Below, one piece after another: positions 7,125-16,400 of a stretch of DNA of 64,000 nt; the first letter of the stretch is position 1, and every line of letters begins with the position of its first letter. Made by a program: the position numbers and the translations under genes. The notes beneath the pieces are model-generated. The model did no database searches and was not told the origin of the DNA. It was given only the letters and a program-made list of their open reading frames with translations. The stretch spans positions 1 through 64,000 of the forward strand of contig NZ_JAASTT010000007.1 in assembly GCF_014322795.1 (NCBI RefSeq), given 5' to 3'. Source of the stretch: Paenilisteria portnoyi. Its GTDB lineage: Bacteria; Bacillota; Bacilli; Lactobacillales; Listeriaceae.

Positions 7125-7421
7125 ATGGCGAAAAAAATACAATTACCAAGCGGTCGATTAGCCGAACATGCGAGTGCGATTCAAGCGACAACAAATAGGT
7201 TGAAGTTACAGCCTAAGCCAAGCGTTTCGTATTCCACAGGTAGTGCGCGGCAACTGGTAGAAGGCGCGATGGAGTTTGCGCAAATGACAGCATCCGCTCC
7301 AGCTGCGTTTCAAAAAGATACAGCGAATTTGAAGAATGTGGAGAAAGCATTTGTTGCCTCAGAAAAAGCGCTGGGCGACATGCTACACCAAGGAATCGAA
7401 TGGGTGGGCAGTAAAAAATAG
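7125..7421 (+). CDS. LXG-associated helical protein, Lap1 type (DUF3130/TIGR04197)
   Basis: A 98-residue WXG100-like helical hairpin protein (MAKKIQLPSGRLAEHASAIQ; later ARQLVEGAMEFAQMTASAPA). Proteins of this family are encoded just before LXG toxins of type VII secretion systems and bind the LXG domain to deliver it to the machine. ATG 7125 follows AAAGG at 11 bases; upstream in-frame starts lie in AT-rich leader sequence. First gene of the operon led by the promoter at 7036-7064. Confidence 0.82.
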   Translation: MAKKIQLPSGRLAEHASAIQATTNRLKLQPKPSVSYSTGSARQLVEGAMEFAQMTASAPAAFQKDTANLKNVEKAFVASEKALGDMLHQGIEWVGSKK

Positions 7422-7440
7422 ATAAGGGGGATACATAGCA

Positions 7441-7752
7441 ATGCAACCAAGACAACGGGAAGAAGATGCTTGGAAAGAACAAATCAAGAAAGAGCGACAG
7501 TTTGAAGAGTTGGAGCAACTATTTTCAAAAGCGAAACGGGCGCAAGAGAATGTGTTACATACTTTTCAGGATGCGTGGCAGGGGAATCGGTCACGACAGC
7601 GATTAGGACTCGTGGAAGAAACGATGACGGAAGAATGGCAGAAGCGGAAAAAACAGATGTACGCCGTGGATGATGCGATACAGGAATCGCGTCGCGCTCA
7701 CCAGCGAGCTAAATTTGCATCGAAGGAGGCTGATGCGCATGCCACGGATTGA
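7441..7752 (+). CDS. LXG-associated helical protein, Lap2 type (DUF3958)
   Basis: 103 residues, almost entirely charged helix (MQPRQREEDAWKEQIKKERQ; later RRAHQRAKFASKEADAHATD), likely a coiled-coil hairpin. Size, composition and its place between the WXG100-like gene and the LXG toxin fit DUF3958, the second targeting partner of LXG effectors. It overlaps the toxin start by 14 bases, so translation is coupled. Family name from context and resemblance. Confidence 0.75.
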   Translation: MQPRQREEDAWKEQIKKERQFEELEQLFSKAKRAQENVLHTFQDAWQGNRSRQRLGLVEETMTEEWQKRKKQMYAVDDAIQESRRAHQRAKFASKEADAHATD

Positions 7753-9244
7753 GATTGGGGAAGTACGTTATTTTGTAGGACAGTTTCTACGAGAAAGTGA
7801 ACGGTTACGGGACGCACTGAGCGATTATCGAAAAGCCGTCGCGAAGTTAGTGGCGGATGGTGAGATTAAAGGCGAATTTGTCGATAGCGCGAAAAGCTAT
7901 TATGAAACGGTGCACTATCCCATCGTAGACACGACCATCGAGTGTTTGAGTGAAGCGGATCGGATTTTGAAGAAGTATGTGCAGGACTTTGAAGCGCAGG
8001 TGGATGATGCGTTTGACTCGCGATTGGATTCGGATAAATTAGATGCGCTGTATGCGGAAATCAGGCGGTCAGAGAATTTGTTGGATGACTTCACGCACGC
8101 GATGGATTCGATGACGGGCAACTTGAACCTTGGGCAACAGATAGGCATGAAGCTGGGACTGGAAACGTCGATGATGCAAATCAAAGAGGAGATCAAGATT
8201 TTAGAACGGTATCTGGATTTTGAGCATAGTCATACGAACGTGATGCACGATGTTTTATCGCGGATGTATCAGGTGAAGACGGGCGTGAATGAAATCCTAG
8301 CCGGAAAAGCATTCAATGCGACAACACACACCTACGATTCCAGTAAAATGCAATTGGGCTGGCTGAACCATCTAGTACCAGAGAAGAAGCCGAAGAAAAC
8401 GTATAATTTCGATGATTACACGAAGACGCTGGAAGGTAGCTATTGGGTTTTAAGTAAAAATGGTATCACGAATCGCGAAACCGCAGAAGCAAGTATTGCC
8501 TACAACGACGGCTTAAAAGATGGTACAATTAAAGTGACATCCGAAGAAACTGGCGATTTCATGACGGATTATATGCTAGATGCAATGAAGGGTATCAATA
8601 CACTTAATCCCGATGTACCTTTAACTAAAATGCAGAGTATTTCTATTGTCTCTTTTGTTCTATTAGGCGGAGTAGCTATGAAATCAAAAGGGATTAAGGT
8701 GCCTAAAAGCAATGTCAGTAAAATATATAGTAATGTGAAGCTTAAAGGGACATCTAGTAGAATTGTTCTTAATGATAATAGCCATTTTTTGAGTGAATTT
8801 GAATTAAAGCCAAATGTTAAGTACGATAGTAAAGGATATATGTATAAGACAGATGAGCTTAGCAGAGTTAAACAAGCTAAAGGTAAACTGACAGCTGTGA
8901 ACGGTACAAGGAATACCACTCATCAACTTAAGGCGGGTGGAGAAGATCGTATTATAGCTCCTAGTACACAAGGAGATCATGGTGGACATTTAATAGCGAC
9001 TAGATTTAATGGGTCGCCACTTATTGATAATATTGTTGCCATGAACGGAAATGTAAACGTTAGTGCATATAAGCAAATCGAAAATAAATGGGCAGCTGCG
9101 TTATCGCAAGGTAAAGAAGTAATTGTCGATATTAGACCTGAGTATCTTGGTACATCCAAACGACCAGTAGCGTTTAATATCAATTATTCAATAGATGGAG
9201 AAAAAGTATCAAGGAGGCTATTAAATGAGTATGGAAGCAAATAA
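7739..9244 (+). CDS. Type VII-secreted LXG toxin with C-terminal DNA/RNA endonuclease domain
   Basis: 501 residues. The N-terminal LXG domain (about 1-210, MPRIEIGEVRYFVGQFLRES) is long and helical for export through the Esx/type VII system. A linker follows, then a C-terminal nuclease domain (about 395-501) with the DHGGHLI motif and a following asparagine-rich segment (NIVAMNGNVN), characteristic of the DNA/RNA non-specific endonuclease NS_2 (YeeF-type) toxins. Start ATG 7739 follows AAGGAGG. The next gene, a YezG immunity protein, overlaps its end. No EssC/EsxA genes are in the island, so export depends on machinery elsewhere. Confidence 0.9.
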   Translation: MPRIEIGEVRYFVGQFLRESERLRDALSDYRKAVAKLVADGEIKGEFVDSAKSYYETVHYPIVDTTIECLSEADRILKKYVQDFEAQVDDAFDSRLDSDKLDALYAEIRRSENLLDDFTHAMDSMTGNLNLGQQIGMKLGLETSMMQIKEEIKILERYLDFEHSHTNVMHDVLSRMYQVKTGVNEILAGKAFNATTHTYDSSKMQLGWLNHLVPEKKPKKTYNFDDYTKTLEGSYWVLSKNGITNRETAEASIAYNDGLKDGTIKVTSEETGDFMTDYMLDAMKGINTLNPDVPLTKMQSISIVSFVLLGGVAMKSKGIKVPKSNVSKIYSNVKLKGTSSRIVLNDNSHFLSEFELKPNVKYDSKGYMYKTDELSRVKQAKGKLTAVNGTRNTTHQLKAGGEDRIIAPSTQGDHGGHLIATRFNGSPLIDNIVAMNGNVNVSAYKQIENKWAAALSQGKEVIVDIRPEYLGTSKRPVAFNINYSIDGEKVSRRLLNEYGSK

Positions 9245-9731
9245 AATGGAGACTAAAATACTAGACGAATTATATCAAAAGATCGCAACACAGGTCATAG
9301 AGACAATACCAGAAGCATGGGATAAATTTAAGCTTTATTCCGAGGTGGATAAATATAGCGATTCAACAATGTTTTACTATTATCCTAAAAATAGTAAGGA
9401 ACCAATCTATAGTCTGGACATTGAAGACATAGATGGTGTGGATGAAGATATAACACAAGATAATTTAAGCCAATTGAGTAATTTATTGAGAGATTTGTGG
9501 GAAGAGTTTATAAGAAATGAACATGAGCCATGGACTAATTTAACATTTGAGGTAGATGCAGAAGGCGATTTCACTATCGATTATGATTATACGGATTTGG
9601 ATGCGGGTAAATATGATCATTTTGAGAGAGTTATCGTTTGGAAATATGAGCATCTAGGTATCTTGCCTAAAGCTGGGCGGGATGATGAATTGAGTATGGT
9701 AGAGGCTTATATTGCGAACAAAAATAAATGA
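9225..9731 (+). CDS. YezG/DUF600 family immunity protein, copy 1
   Basis: 168 residues with the family hallmarks: LYQKIATQVIETIPEAWDKF at the start, a Tyr-rich FYYYPKN segment and IYSLDIEDIDGV, then a C-terminal WKYEHLGILPK. YezG-type proteins neutralise YeeF-type nuclease toxins. It overlaps the toxin gene by 20 bases and has its own ribosome site AAGGAGG, so it is made with the toxin and is the cognate antitoxin by position. Two more paralogues follow. Confidence 0.88.
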   Translation: MSMEANKMETKILDELYQKIATQVIETIPEAWDKFKLYSEVDKYSDSTMFYYYPKNSKEPIYSLDIEDIDGVDEDITQDNLSQLSNLLRDLWEEFIRNEHEPWTNLTFEVDAEGDFTIDYDYTDLDAGKYDHFERVIVWKYEHLGILPKAGRDDELSMVEAYIANKNK

Positions 9732-10219
9732 GTAATGAAAATGTTAATTCACTTTATCAGGAAATAGCGACAGAACTCAATATGATAATTCCAGAGCAAT
9801 GGAGTGAGGTTCTATTATATTCAGAGGTGGAAGAACACAGTGACGCAACTTTCTTTTACTATTATCCTATGGGTAATAGTACACCGATATATAGCTTGGA
9901 TATTGAGGATATAGAGGGTGTAGACGTAGAAGGGGTAGATAACGGTTTGAGCAATTTAAGTGATCTATTAAGAAAACTTTGGAATGAATTTATTGTAAAC
10001 AAACAAGAAACATGGAAAAGTCTAAACTTCACTTTAAATTCAAAGGGCAAATTTAACATCCAATACAGCTATGAAGATTTAGAGAAAGATGGCTATGATT
10101 ATGTTGATCGCATAGCTATTTGGGAATATGAGAAATTAAACATGTTACCCAAACCGACTGATATAAGTGGTATAGAACTAATTGAAAACTATAAAAAGAA
10201 ATCTAGCAAGGGGAAATAG
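9728..10219 (+). CDS. YezG/DUF600 family immunity protein, copy 2
   Basis: 163 residues, clearly a paralogue of the preceding gene (LYQEIATELNMIIPEQWSEV, IYSLDIEDIEGV, YEKLNMLPKP). ATG overlaps the stop of copy 1 (ATGA), so it depends on translational coupling; no separate ribosome site is obvious. It resembles copy 3 more than copy 1, including a shared KFNIQYSY segment. Extra copies probably protect against variant toxins of other strains. Confidence 0.85.
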   Translation: MSNENVNSLYQEIATELNMIIPEQWSEVLLYSEVEEHSDATFFYYYPMGNSTPIYSLDIEDIEGVDVEGVDNGLSNLSDLLRKLWNEFIVNKQETWKSLNFTLNSKGKFNIQYSYEDLEKDGYDYVDRIAIWEYEKLNMLPKPTDISGIELIENYKKKSSKGK

Positions 10220-10254
10220 TATTAAAAATCGTTTGCCGCTAAGGAGCAACGGAT

Positions 10255-10701
10255 ATGCATAAAATTAAAGGTTTTGGCACATTGTCAATGCAAGAGATTA
10301 TTAGGTTAGAAAAAGAGATGCAACTAAAATTTCCAGAAGACTATAAACAATTTTTGGTGAATAAAAATGGTGGGGTTCCAGCAGAAAATTATTTGTCTAT
10401 GATAATCCCATCTAATGGCGAAGAGATTGTTTTAGGCGCGTTATTGGGAGTTAACGAAAATGATAATTTTGATTTAGAAAGCTGGTATAAAGAGTACGGT
10501 GATGAATTGATGGAGTCAGCATTAATCATAGGGACAGAATATGGCTCTGGATTATTTATTCTAATATGTGAAGGGGATCAAGAAGGAATATATTTTTGGG
10601 ATAATGGGCAAGAATTAGAAGGGTCTAGTGATGAGGAGAATGTTTATAAGTTGGCAACTCCGTTTAGCACTTTTATCTCTGGACTAAAACCAGAAAAATA
10701 G
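10255..10701 (+). CDS. SMI1/KNR4 (SUKH) family immunity protein
   Basis: 148 residues starting MHKIKGFGTLSMQEIIRLEK, with the SUKH signature LKFPEDYKQFLVNKNGGVPA and a later IYFWDNGQE. SUKH proteins are common immunity factors in contact-dependent and polymorphic toxin loci. Own ribosome site AAGGAGC. It lies between two YezG copies, so it was probably gained together with an immunity cassette from another toxin locus whose toxin is not here. Confidence 0.87.
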   Translation: MHKIKGFGTLSMQEIIRLEKEMQLKFPEDYKQFLVNKNGGVPAENYLSMIIPSNGEEIVLGALLGVNENDNFDLESWYKEYGDELMESALIIGTEYGSGLFILICEGDQEGIYFWDNGQELEGSSDEENVYKLATPFSTFISGLKPEK

Positions 10702-10752
10702 TTCTATAGAATGATAAATTTAGAAAGCTAGTTACAGTAGAGAGGGTATTAA

Positions 10753-11235
10753 ATGAGTATGGAAGCATTGTATCAAGAAATAGCTAATCAAGTGAATAAT
10801 GTTATTCCAGAGGACTGGAGCCGGTTCTTACTTTACTCTGAAATGGATCAATACAGAGGAGCAACTTTCTTTTATTATTATCTGGTTGAAGGCAAAGATC
10901 CCATCTATAGTTTGGATATTGAAGATATGGAGCACATTGATATGGATGAAGTTCAAAATGGACTGAGCAATTTAAATGGATTATTAAGAGATTTATGGAA
11001 TGAATTTATTGATAATAAACAAGAACCATGGAAAAGTTTAAATCTAAGTCTGGATTCTGAGGGCAAGTTCAATATTCAATACAGCTACGATGACTTGGAG
11101 AAGGATGGCTATGATTATATTGAGCGGGTTAAAATTTGGAAGTATGAAAAACTAGGTATCCTGCCTAACATTAAGGATGTAAGTGGTTGCAAGTTAATTG
11201 AGAAGTATAAAAAAGATGCAAGCAAGAAAAAGTGA
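10753..11235 (+). CDS. YezG/DUF600 family immunity protein, copy 3
   Basis: 160 residues (LYQEIANQVNNVIPEDWSRF, IYSLDIEDMEHI, WKYEKLGILPN). The translation start context (ATTAAATGAGTATGGAAGCA) is nearly the same as that of copy 1 at 9218-9237, which points to duplication or recombination between the copies. It keeps an intact reading frame and a GAGGG ribosome site. Confidence 0.86.
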   Translation: MSMEALYQEIANQVNNVIPEDWSRFLLYSEMDQYRGATFFYYYLVEGKDPIYSLDIEDMEHIDMDEVQNGLSNLNGLLRDLWNEFIDNKQEPWKSLNLSLDSEGKFNIQYSYDDLEKDGYDYIERVKIWKYEKLGILPNIKDVSGCKLIEKYKKDASKKK

Positions 11236-11247
11236 GTGGAGTATAAA

Positions 11248-11415
11248 ATGCGCATAGAAAAAGGTTCAGTCGTATTACCATTACCTACAAAAGACATAGT
11301 AAGCAACGAGGAAAATATGTGGGGTGTTAAACTTCCAACAAAATACTAAGCTTTATTAATTGAAAATAATGGCGGAGGAGCGTGCTGCATGCTGCTTAGT
11401 AAATTGAACAGATGA
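11248..11415 (+). pseudogene. Remnant of a SUKH immunity gene
   Basis: A frame beginning ATG 11248 reads MRIEKGSVVLPLPTKDIVSN, then WGVKLPTKY, a TAA stop at 11347-11349, and continues in the same frame ALLIENNGGGACCMLL to TGA. The SUKH signature (LP-x-x-Y-x-x-LL-x-x-NNGG) is interrupted by the stop exactly where a lysine codon is expected. The rest of the gene is missing. A decayed member of the immunity run. Confidence 0.65.
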
Positions 11416-11457
11416 TGTAGTTGGTTTAAAAAGAATTAAATAAGATTAATGATTAGA

Positions 11458-11496
11458 TAAGACATTGAACTGTGTTTGGGTTCAATGTCTTATTTG
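11458..11496 (+). terminator. Hairpin ending the toxin-immunity operon
   Basis: An 11-bp stem (11459-11469 with 11481-11491) followed by a weak T stretch. It lies between the immunity remnant and the convergent gene at 11501. Confidence 0.6.
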
Positions 11497-11500
11497 GTGT

Positions 11501-11782
11501 TTATACAATATGGTTTTGGAATAACAGAGTTTTAGCATCATTAAATCCTAGCTTATAAATGTGTTGAGTAAGAAGTTGTTCATAGTTAAGGATGGTTTTT
11601 TCATAACGATTTAAAAGATCTAGCGCTTGGTCATCTTCGTCTAATTGTAAAAATAATTCATTTAATAAGGAAGTGCAATTAGAATTAAATTCCGCTAATT
11701 TTTTATCAGTTGAAGGGCTTTCCATAAGGGTTTCAATTCGGGTAAGAACAAATTCTTGAAAATCAATATCTAAATTTTTCAT
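11501..11782 (-). CDS. Small helical protein of unknown function, paralogue-like to 4724-4984
   Basis: 93 residues, all-helical in appearance (MKNLDIDFQEFVLTRIETLM; C-terminal LLTQHIYKLGFNDAKTLL). Shares layout and the DF-x-x-F-x-x-x-R start with the 86-residue island protein at 4724-4984, and like it is divergent from a small XRE gene. ATG 11782 follows GGAG by six bases. Function unknown; pairing with a repressor suggests a regulatory or toxin-antitoxin-like module, which is speculative. Confidence 0.6.
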   Translation of the reverse strand: MKNLDIDFQEFVLTRIETLMESPSTDKKLAEFNSNCTSLLNELFLQLDEDDQALDLLNRYEKTILNYEQLLTQHIYKLGFNDAKTLLFQNHIV

Positions 11783-11871
11783 CAATAACTCCTTTCTGAT
11801 GTCTTTAGCGACACCATATGATTACACATTATACTATATGATGTTCTTATAAACAACAGAAAGGGATGAGC

Positions 11872-12090
11872 ATGTTGAGTAGATATGTAATTATTAACTT
11901 GAAGAATCTGGTGGAGAGCAGAAATATATCTTTACGAGAACTTGCACGGTTATCTGATATTGAGCCTTCGATTATTAATAAGCTGTCAAATAATAAGCAT
12001 GAGAGAATTTCATTGCGACATATTGAAAGGATTGCAGAGGCGCTCGAAATTGATGATATAAGGGAGATAATAAGTATAGAATCTCATTAA
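11872..12090 (+). CDS. Small XRE-family regulator
   Basis: 72 residues, essentially only a helix-turn-helix (ISLRELARLSDIEPSIINKL, then HERISLRHIERIAEALEIDD). ATG 11872 is preferred over ATG 11866 for spacing to AAAGGG. Divergent from the helical gene at 11501-11782 and 23 bases before the DUF4274 gene. Likely a local repressor. Confidence 0.82.
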   Translation: MLSRYVIINLKNLVESRNISLRELARLSDIEPSIINKLSNNKHERISLRHIERIAEALEIDDIREIISIESH

Positions 12091-12113
12091 TGAAGGTTTA
12101 TGGAGGAGATATT

Positions 12114-12581
12114 ATGCACGGAGGACTCGACAGTGAAAAAATTAGTTGTATAGAGGCAATTCTGTATTCTGAGGATTTGAATGAAGCCACAAAACAAGTG
12201 GCGAGCATTGGAGATTCAGAAATGCTTTATGTACTTGCGGCAAATTATAATTGGGATAACGGATTTAGTATACCTAGGGCGATAATTACTAATAATAACT
12301 GTGACATGTCAACGGGTTTAATGATGTTCTATTTGTCTGACGGTATTAGATTACTAGTAGATAAAGAAAGTGTTGAACAATCGGGACTGGATGAATGGAG
12401 TAAATTTATAACGGAGGTTTATTCCAAACTTGAGATGGATGTTTTCAAGCGCAGCAGTATTTCATATTATCCAGAGTTGACTAAGGTACAACTATTTAAA
12501 TTGAAAAAATCGAATCCAAACATACCCGGTTTTTTCTTGGATGGTATAGAGGGAAATGATATTGAGATTCCTATGATATAA
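12114..12581 (+). CDS. DUF4274-family protein, possible immunity protein
   Basis: 155 residues. The segment LAANYNWDNGFSIPRAIITN followed by CDMSTGLMMFYLSDG is the DUF4274 signature as I know it; such proteins often sit among immunity genes of polymorphic toxin loci. Start ATG 12114 is supported by GGAGGAG; an upstream ATG at 12090 overlaps the previous stop. No signal peptide. In operon with the small XRE gene. Confidence 0.7.
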   Translation: MHGGLDSEKISCIEAILYSEDLNEATKQVASIGDSEMLYVLAANYNWDNGFSIPRAIITNNNCDMSTGLMMFYLSDGIRLLVDKESVEQSGLDEWSKFITEVYSKLEMDVFKRSSISYYPELTKVQLFKLKKSNPNIPGFFLDGIEGNDIEIPMI

Positions 12582-12589
12582 TTCAACAC

Positions 12590-12645
12590 AAAAATCTAAT
12601 TGAAATCAGAACTAGCAACATTTTCTCTGAACTTAGATTTTTAAT
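12590..12645 (+). terminator. AT-rich hairpin after the DUF4274 gene
   Basis: A 10-bp stem (12590-12599 with 12633-12642) with a 33-base loop, followed by TTAATTTT. Low GC makes it a weak terminator, but its place fits. Confidence 0.5.
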
Positions 12646-12675
12646 TTTGCTATTTATTAATATCGGTAATTGTAA

Positions 12676-12807
12676 AAATTTCATTGGCAGCAGTTAACTG
12701 AAAATCTGCTTAAAAACCCAGTTGCTGACTTACAAAAACTTGAGGTACAGGTATTGAATTATTATGAAGAGTTTCAAGAAGGAAGGTATTTTGTTAGCAG
12801 AAGATAA
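12676..12807 (+). pseudogene. Unassigned gene fragment before the CRISPR leader
   Basis: An open stretch of 43 codons with no start codon or ribosome site, reading KFHWQQLTENLLKNPVADLQ, then KLEVQVLNYYEEFQEGRYFV, ending TAA. It looks like the protein-like tail of a lost gene, not random sequence. The family is not recognised. The rest of 12646-12936 is AT-rich and holds no other gene. Confidence 0.3.
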
Positions 12808-12885
12808 TTGGTTGAATTTAAGAGATGGCTGCTGAGCTGTCTCTTAATTTATGAAAAAATAATTATGTTTTGCTAATCTGTCAAG

Positions 12886-12914
12886 CTGCAGATTCATTAA
12901 TAATCTGGTATAGT
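12886..12914 (+). promoter_or_regulatory. Candidate leader promoter of CRISPR array 1
   Basis: TATAGT (12909-12914) with a weak CTGCAG 17 bp upstream (12886-12891). A small inverted repeat CAGATT/AATCTG lies between. A start about seven bases later would give an RNA entering the first repeat at 12937 after some 15-20 nt. The -35 match is poor. Confidence 0.4.
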
Positions 12915-12936
12915 TATGTTGTTGCAAGCGAATAGG

Positions 12937-13170
12937 CGGATATATTACCTCAAAACAGAAGAGGACTAAAACCCAAACGATTGGTGTTACATTATTTTCA
13001 TAGATTTAGAGTACCTCAAAACAGAAGAGGACTAAAACGCACTCTCCGACAATAATCTCGTCCATTTTGATTTAGAGTACCTCAAAACAAAAGAGGACTA
13101 AAACAACTCTGTACTTGTGAAGTACGTTAAATCCGATTTAGAGTACCTCAAAACAAAAGAGGACTAAAAC
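12937..13170 (+). CRISPR. Type VI-A CRISPR array 1 (4 repeats, 3 spacers)
   Basis: 36-nt repeats at 12937, 13003, 13069 and 13135, with 30-nt spacers at 12973-13002, 13039-13068 and 13105-13134. The core is TACCTCAAAACAGAAGAGG (repeats 1-2) or with CAAAAG (repeats 3-4), ending ACTAAAAC. The first repeat has lost the 5' nine or so bases (CGGATATAT instead of GATTTAGAG). In Cas13a systems the crRNA is repeat then spacer, so this strand is the crRNA sense, in the same direction as cas13a. Repeats fold with stem CCTC/GAGG. Confidence 0.95.
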
Positions 13171-13193
13171 CTCTTTTGTGGATAAGTATTCGA

Positions 13194-13252
13194 AATAAAG
13201 CCATAAAAACTGTGATCCAAAGAGCTGGATTATTGGTTTTTATGGCTTTATT
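13194..13252. terminator. Long hairpin after array 1
   Basis: A perfect 17-bp stem (13194-13210 with 13236-13252) around an inner ATCCA/TGGAT pair. A and T runs at either end of the stem make it a possible bidirectional terminator, separating the array 1 transcript from the cas13a promoter 37 bases later. Confidence 0.75.
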
Positions 13253-13288
13253 CAATTCTTAGTATGGTAGATGATTCGTCAGTGAATG

Positions 13289-13317
13289 TTGTCTTACAAC
13301 GTGCCTTCTTGTATAAT
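13289..13317 (+). promoter_or_regulatory. Promoter of cas13a
   Basis: TTGTCT (13289-13294), 17 bp, TATAAT (13312-13317). It lies after the hairpin that closes array 1 and gives a 5' leader of about 110 nt before the cas13a start. Confidence 0.7.
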
Positions 13318-13433
13318 GAATATATTGATAAATAATAGAAATTTCATACACACATGAAGAAACCAATTAAAATTTCAGCAATAATGAAGCATTAGGCGCA
13401 TGACTATAAAATCAAATGGAGCTGAGTAGGCAG

Positions 13434-16400
13434 ATGAAAATCACAAAGATGAGAGTAGATGGAAGAACTATCGTAATGGAGAGGACAAGTAAGGAAGGTC
13501 AACTGGTTTATGAAGGTATCGATGGAAATAAGACGACAGAAATTATATTTGATAAGAAAAAAGAGTCATTTTATAAGAGTATCCTCAATAAAACTGTGAG
13601 AAAGCTTGATGAGAAAGTAAAGGATAGGCGTCAGCGGGCAATTAATAAAGCGATTAATAAAGAAATAGCAGAATTAATGTTGGCGGTGTTACATCAAGAA
13701 GTGCCAAGACTAAAGTTACATAATTTAAAGAGTCTAAGTACGGAATCTTTAACCAAACTATTTAAACCGAAGTTCCAAAATATGATTTCTTATCCGCCTA
13801 GCAAAGATGCCGAACATGTTCAATTTTGTCTCACAGACATAGCGGTACCAGCGATTCAAGGGTTAGATAACATTAAGCCAGATTGGGGCGTTTTTTTTGA
13901 AAAATTGAAACCCTATACGGATTGGGTAGAATCATATATTCACTTTAAGCAGACAACCATACAGAGATCCATTGAGCAAAACAAAATACAGTCCCCTGAT
14001 TCTCCAAGGAAGGTAGTATTGCAAAAATATGTCGCAGCCTTTTTGAATGGAGAACCGCTGGGACTCGATCTTGTGGCGAAAAAATATAAACTGGCAGACT
14101 TAGCGGAGTCGTTTAAATTAGTAGATTTGAACGAGGATAAAAGTGCAAACTATAAAATTAAAGCGTGCTTGCAACAACATCAGCGAAACATTTTGGATGA
14201 ATTGAAAGAAGATCCTGAGTTAAATCAATATGGTATAGAAGTGAAGAAATATATACAGCGATATTTCCCAATCAAACGTGCACCGAATAGAAGTAAACAT
14301 GCACGAGCGGATTTTTTGAAAAAGGAATTAATCGAATCTATAGTAGAGCAACAATTTAAAAATGCTGTATATCATTATGTATTGGAACAAGGTAAAATGG
14401 AAGCCTATGAGCTAACAAATCCTAAAACAAAAGACTTGCAGGATATTAGATCTGGTGAGGCATTTAGCTTCAAATTTATTAATGCTTGCGCCTTCGCATC
14501 CAATAATTTGAAGACGATTTTAAATCCTGAATGTGAAAAGGATATTCTAGGTAAGGGCGAGTTTAAAAAGAGTTTGCTAAACAGTACTACGCGATCTGAT
14601 GTTGTGAAGAAAATGATTCCCTTTTTCTCGGATGAGATTCAAAATGTGAATTTTGATGAAGCTATCTGGGCGATTAGGGGCTCTATTCAGCAAATTAGAA
14701 ATGAGGTTTACCATTGTAAAAAACATTCCTGGGAACGCATACTTAAAATAAAAGACTTTGAACCTAACAAGATGAAATATGAGGATTCTGATATGCAAAA
14801 ATTGATGGACAAAGATATCGCCAAAATTCCAGACTTCATCGAAGAAAAACTTAAAAGTAGTGGGGTAATAAGGTTCTACAGCCATGATAAATTGCAGTCT
14901 ATATGGGAAATGAAGCAAGGGTTTTCGTTGTTGACTACTAATGCGCCGTTTGTCCCAAGCTTTAAACGTGTCTACGCAAAAGGGCACGACTACCAAACTT
15001 CTAAAAATAGATATTATGATTTAGGTTTGACTACTTTTGATATTTTGGAATATGGAGAAGAAGATTTTCGTGCACGCTATTTCCTGACGAAGCTAGTTTA
15101 TTATCAACAATTTATGCCATGGTTTACAGCTGATAATAATGCTTTCCGAGATGCTGCCAATTTTGTATTGCGATTAAATAAAAATAGACAGCAGGATGCA
15201 AAAGCTTTTATTAACATTAGAGAAGTTGAAGAAGGTGAGATGCCTAGAGACTATATGGGCTATGTCCAAGGTCAAATAGCGATACATGAGGATTCAACTG
15301 AGGATACACCGAATCATTTTGAAAAATTTATTAGCCAGGTTTTTATTAAGGGATTTGATAGTCATATGAGATCTGCTGATTTAAAATTTATTAAAAATCC
15401 AAGAAATCAGGGGCTAGAACAAAGTGAGATTGAGGGAATGAGCTTTGATATTAAAGTAGAGCCATCATTTTTGAAAAATAAAGATGACTACATTGCATTT
15501 TGGACATTCTGCAAAATGCTTGATGCTAGGCATTTAAGCGAGCTAAGAAACGAAATGATTAAGTATGATGGTCATTTAACTGGAGAACAAGAAATCATTG
15601 GTTTAGCATTGCTCGGAGTGGATTCACGAGAGAATGATTGGAAGCAATTTTTTAGCTCAGAATGGGAATACGAGAAAATTATGAAGGGCTATGTTGGAGA
15701 GGAATTGTATCAATGTGAACCGTATCGACAAAGTGATGGAAAAACACCGATTCTTTTTCGTGGTGTAGAACAAGCGAGGAAGTATGGTACTGAAACAGTG
15801 ATTCAACGGCTTTTTGATGCTAGTCCTGAGTTTAAAGTGTCGAAATGCAACATAACTGAGTGGGAGCGGCAAAAAGAAACCATTGAAGAGACTATTAAGC
15901 GAAGAAAAGAATTGCATAATGAATGGGCAAAAAATCCCGAAAAACCGCAAAATAATGCATTTTTTAAAGAGTATAAAGAGTGTTGTGACGCTATTGATGC
16001 TTACAATTGGCATAAAAATAAAACTACGCTTGTATACGTTAATGAGCTGCACCATTTGCTAATTGAAATTCTGGGAAGATATGTTGGCTATGTAGCAATA
16101 GCTGATAGAGACTTTCAATGTATGGCGAATCAATATTTTAAGCATTCAGGAATAACTGAGAGAGTGGAATATTGGGGCGATAATAGACTAAAAAGTATTA
16201 AAAAGCTGGATACATTCTTGAAAAAAGAAGGACTGTTTGTTTCTGAGAAAAATGCAAGGAATCATATAGCGCATTTAAATTATTTATCACTCAAATCTGA
16301 GTGCACGTTGCTGTATTTATCTGAGAGGTTGAGAGAAATTTTTAAGTATGATCGTAAATTAAAGAATGCCGTTTCCAAGTCATTAATCGATATTTTAGAT

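Noticed and set aside
14577-14996. 139-codon ORF on the minus strand inside cas13a
   Set aside because: No ribosome site, composition is that of an antisense frame, and it lies wholly inside cas13a.
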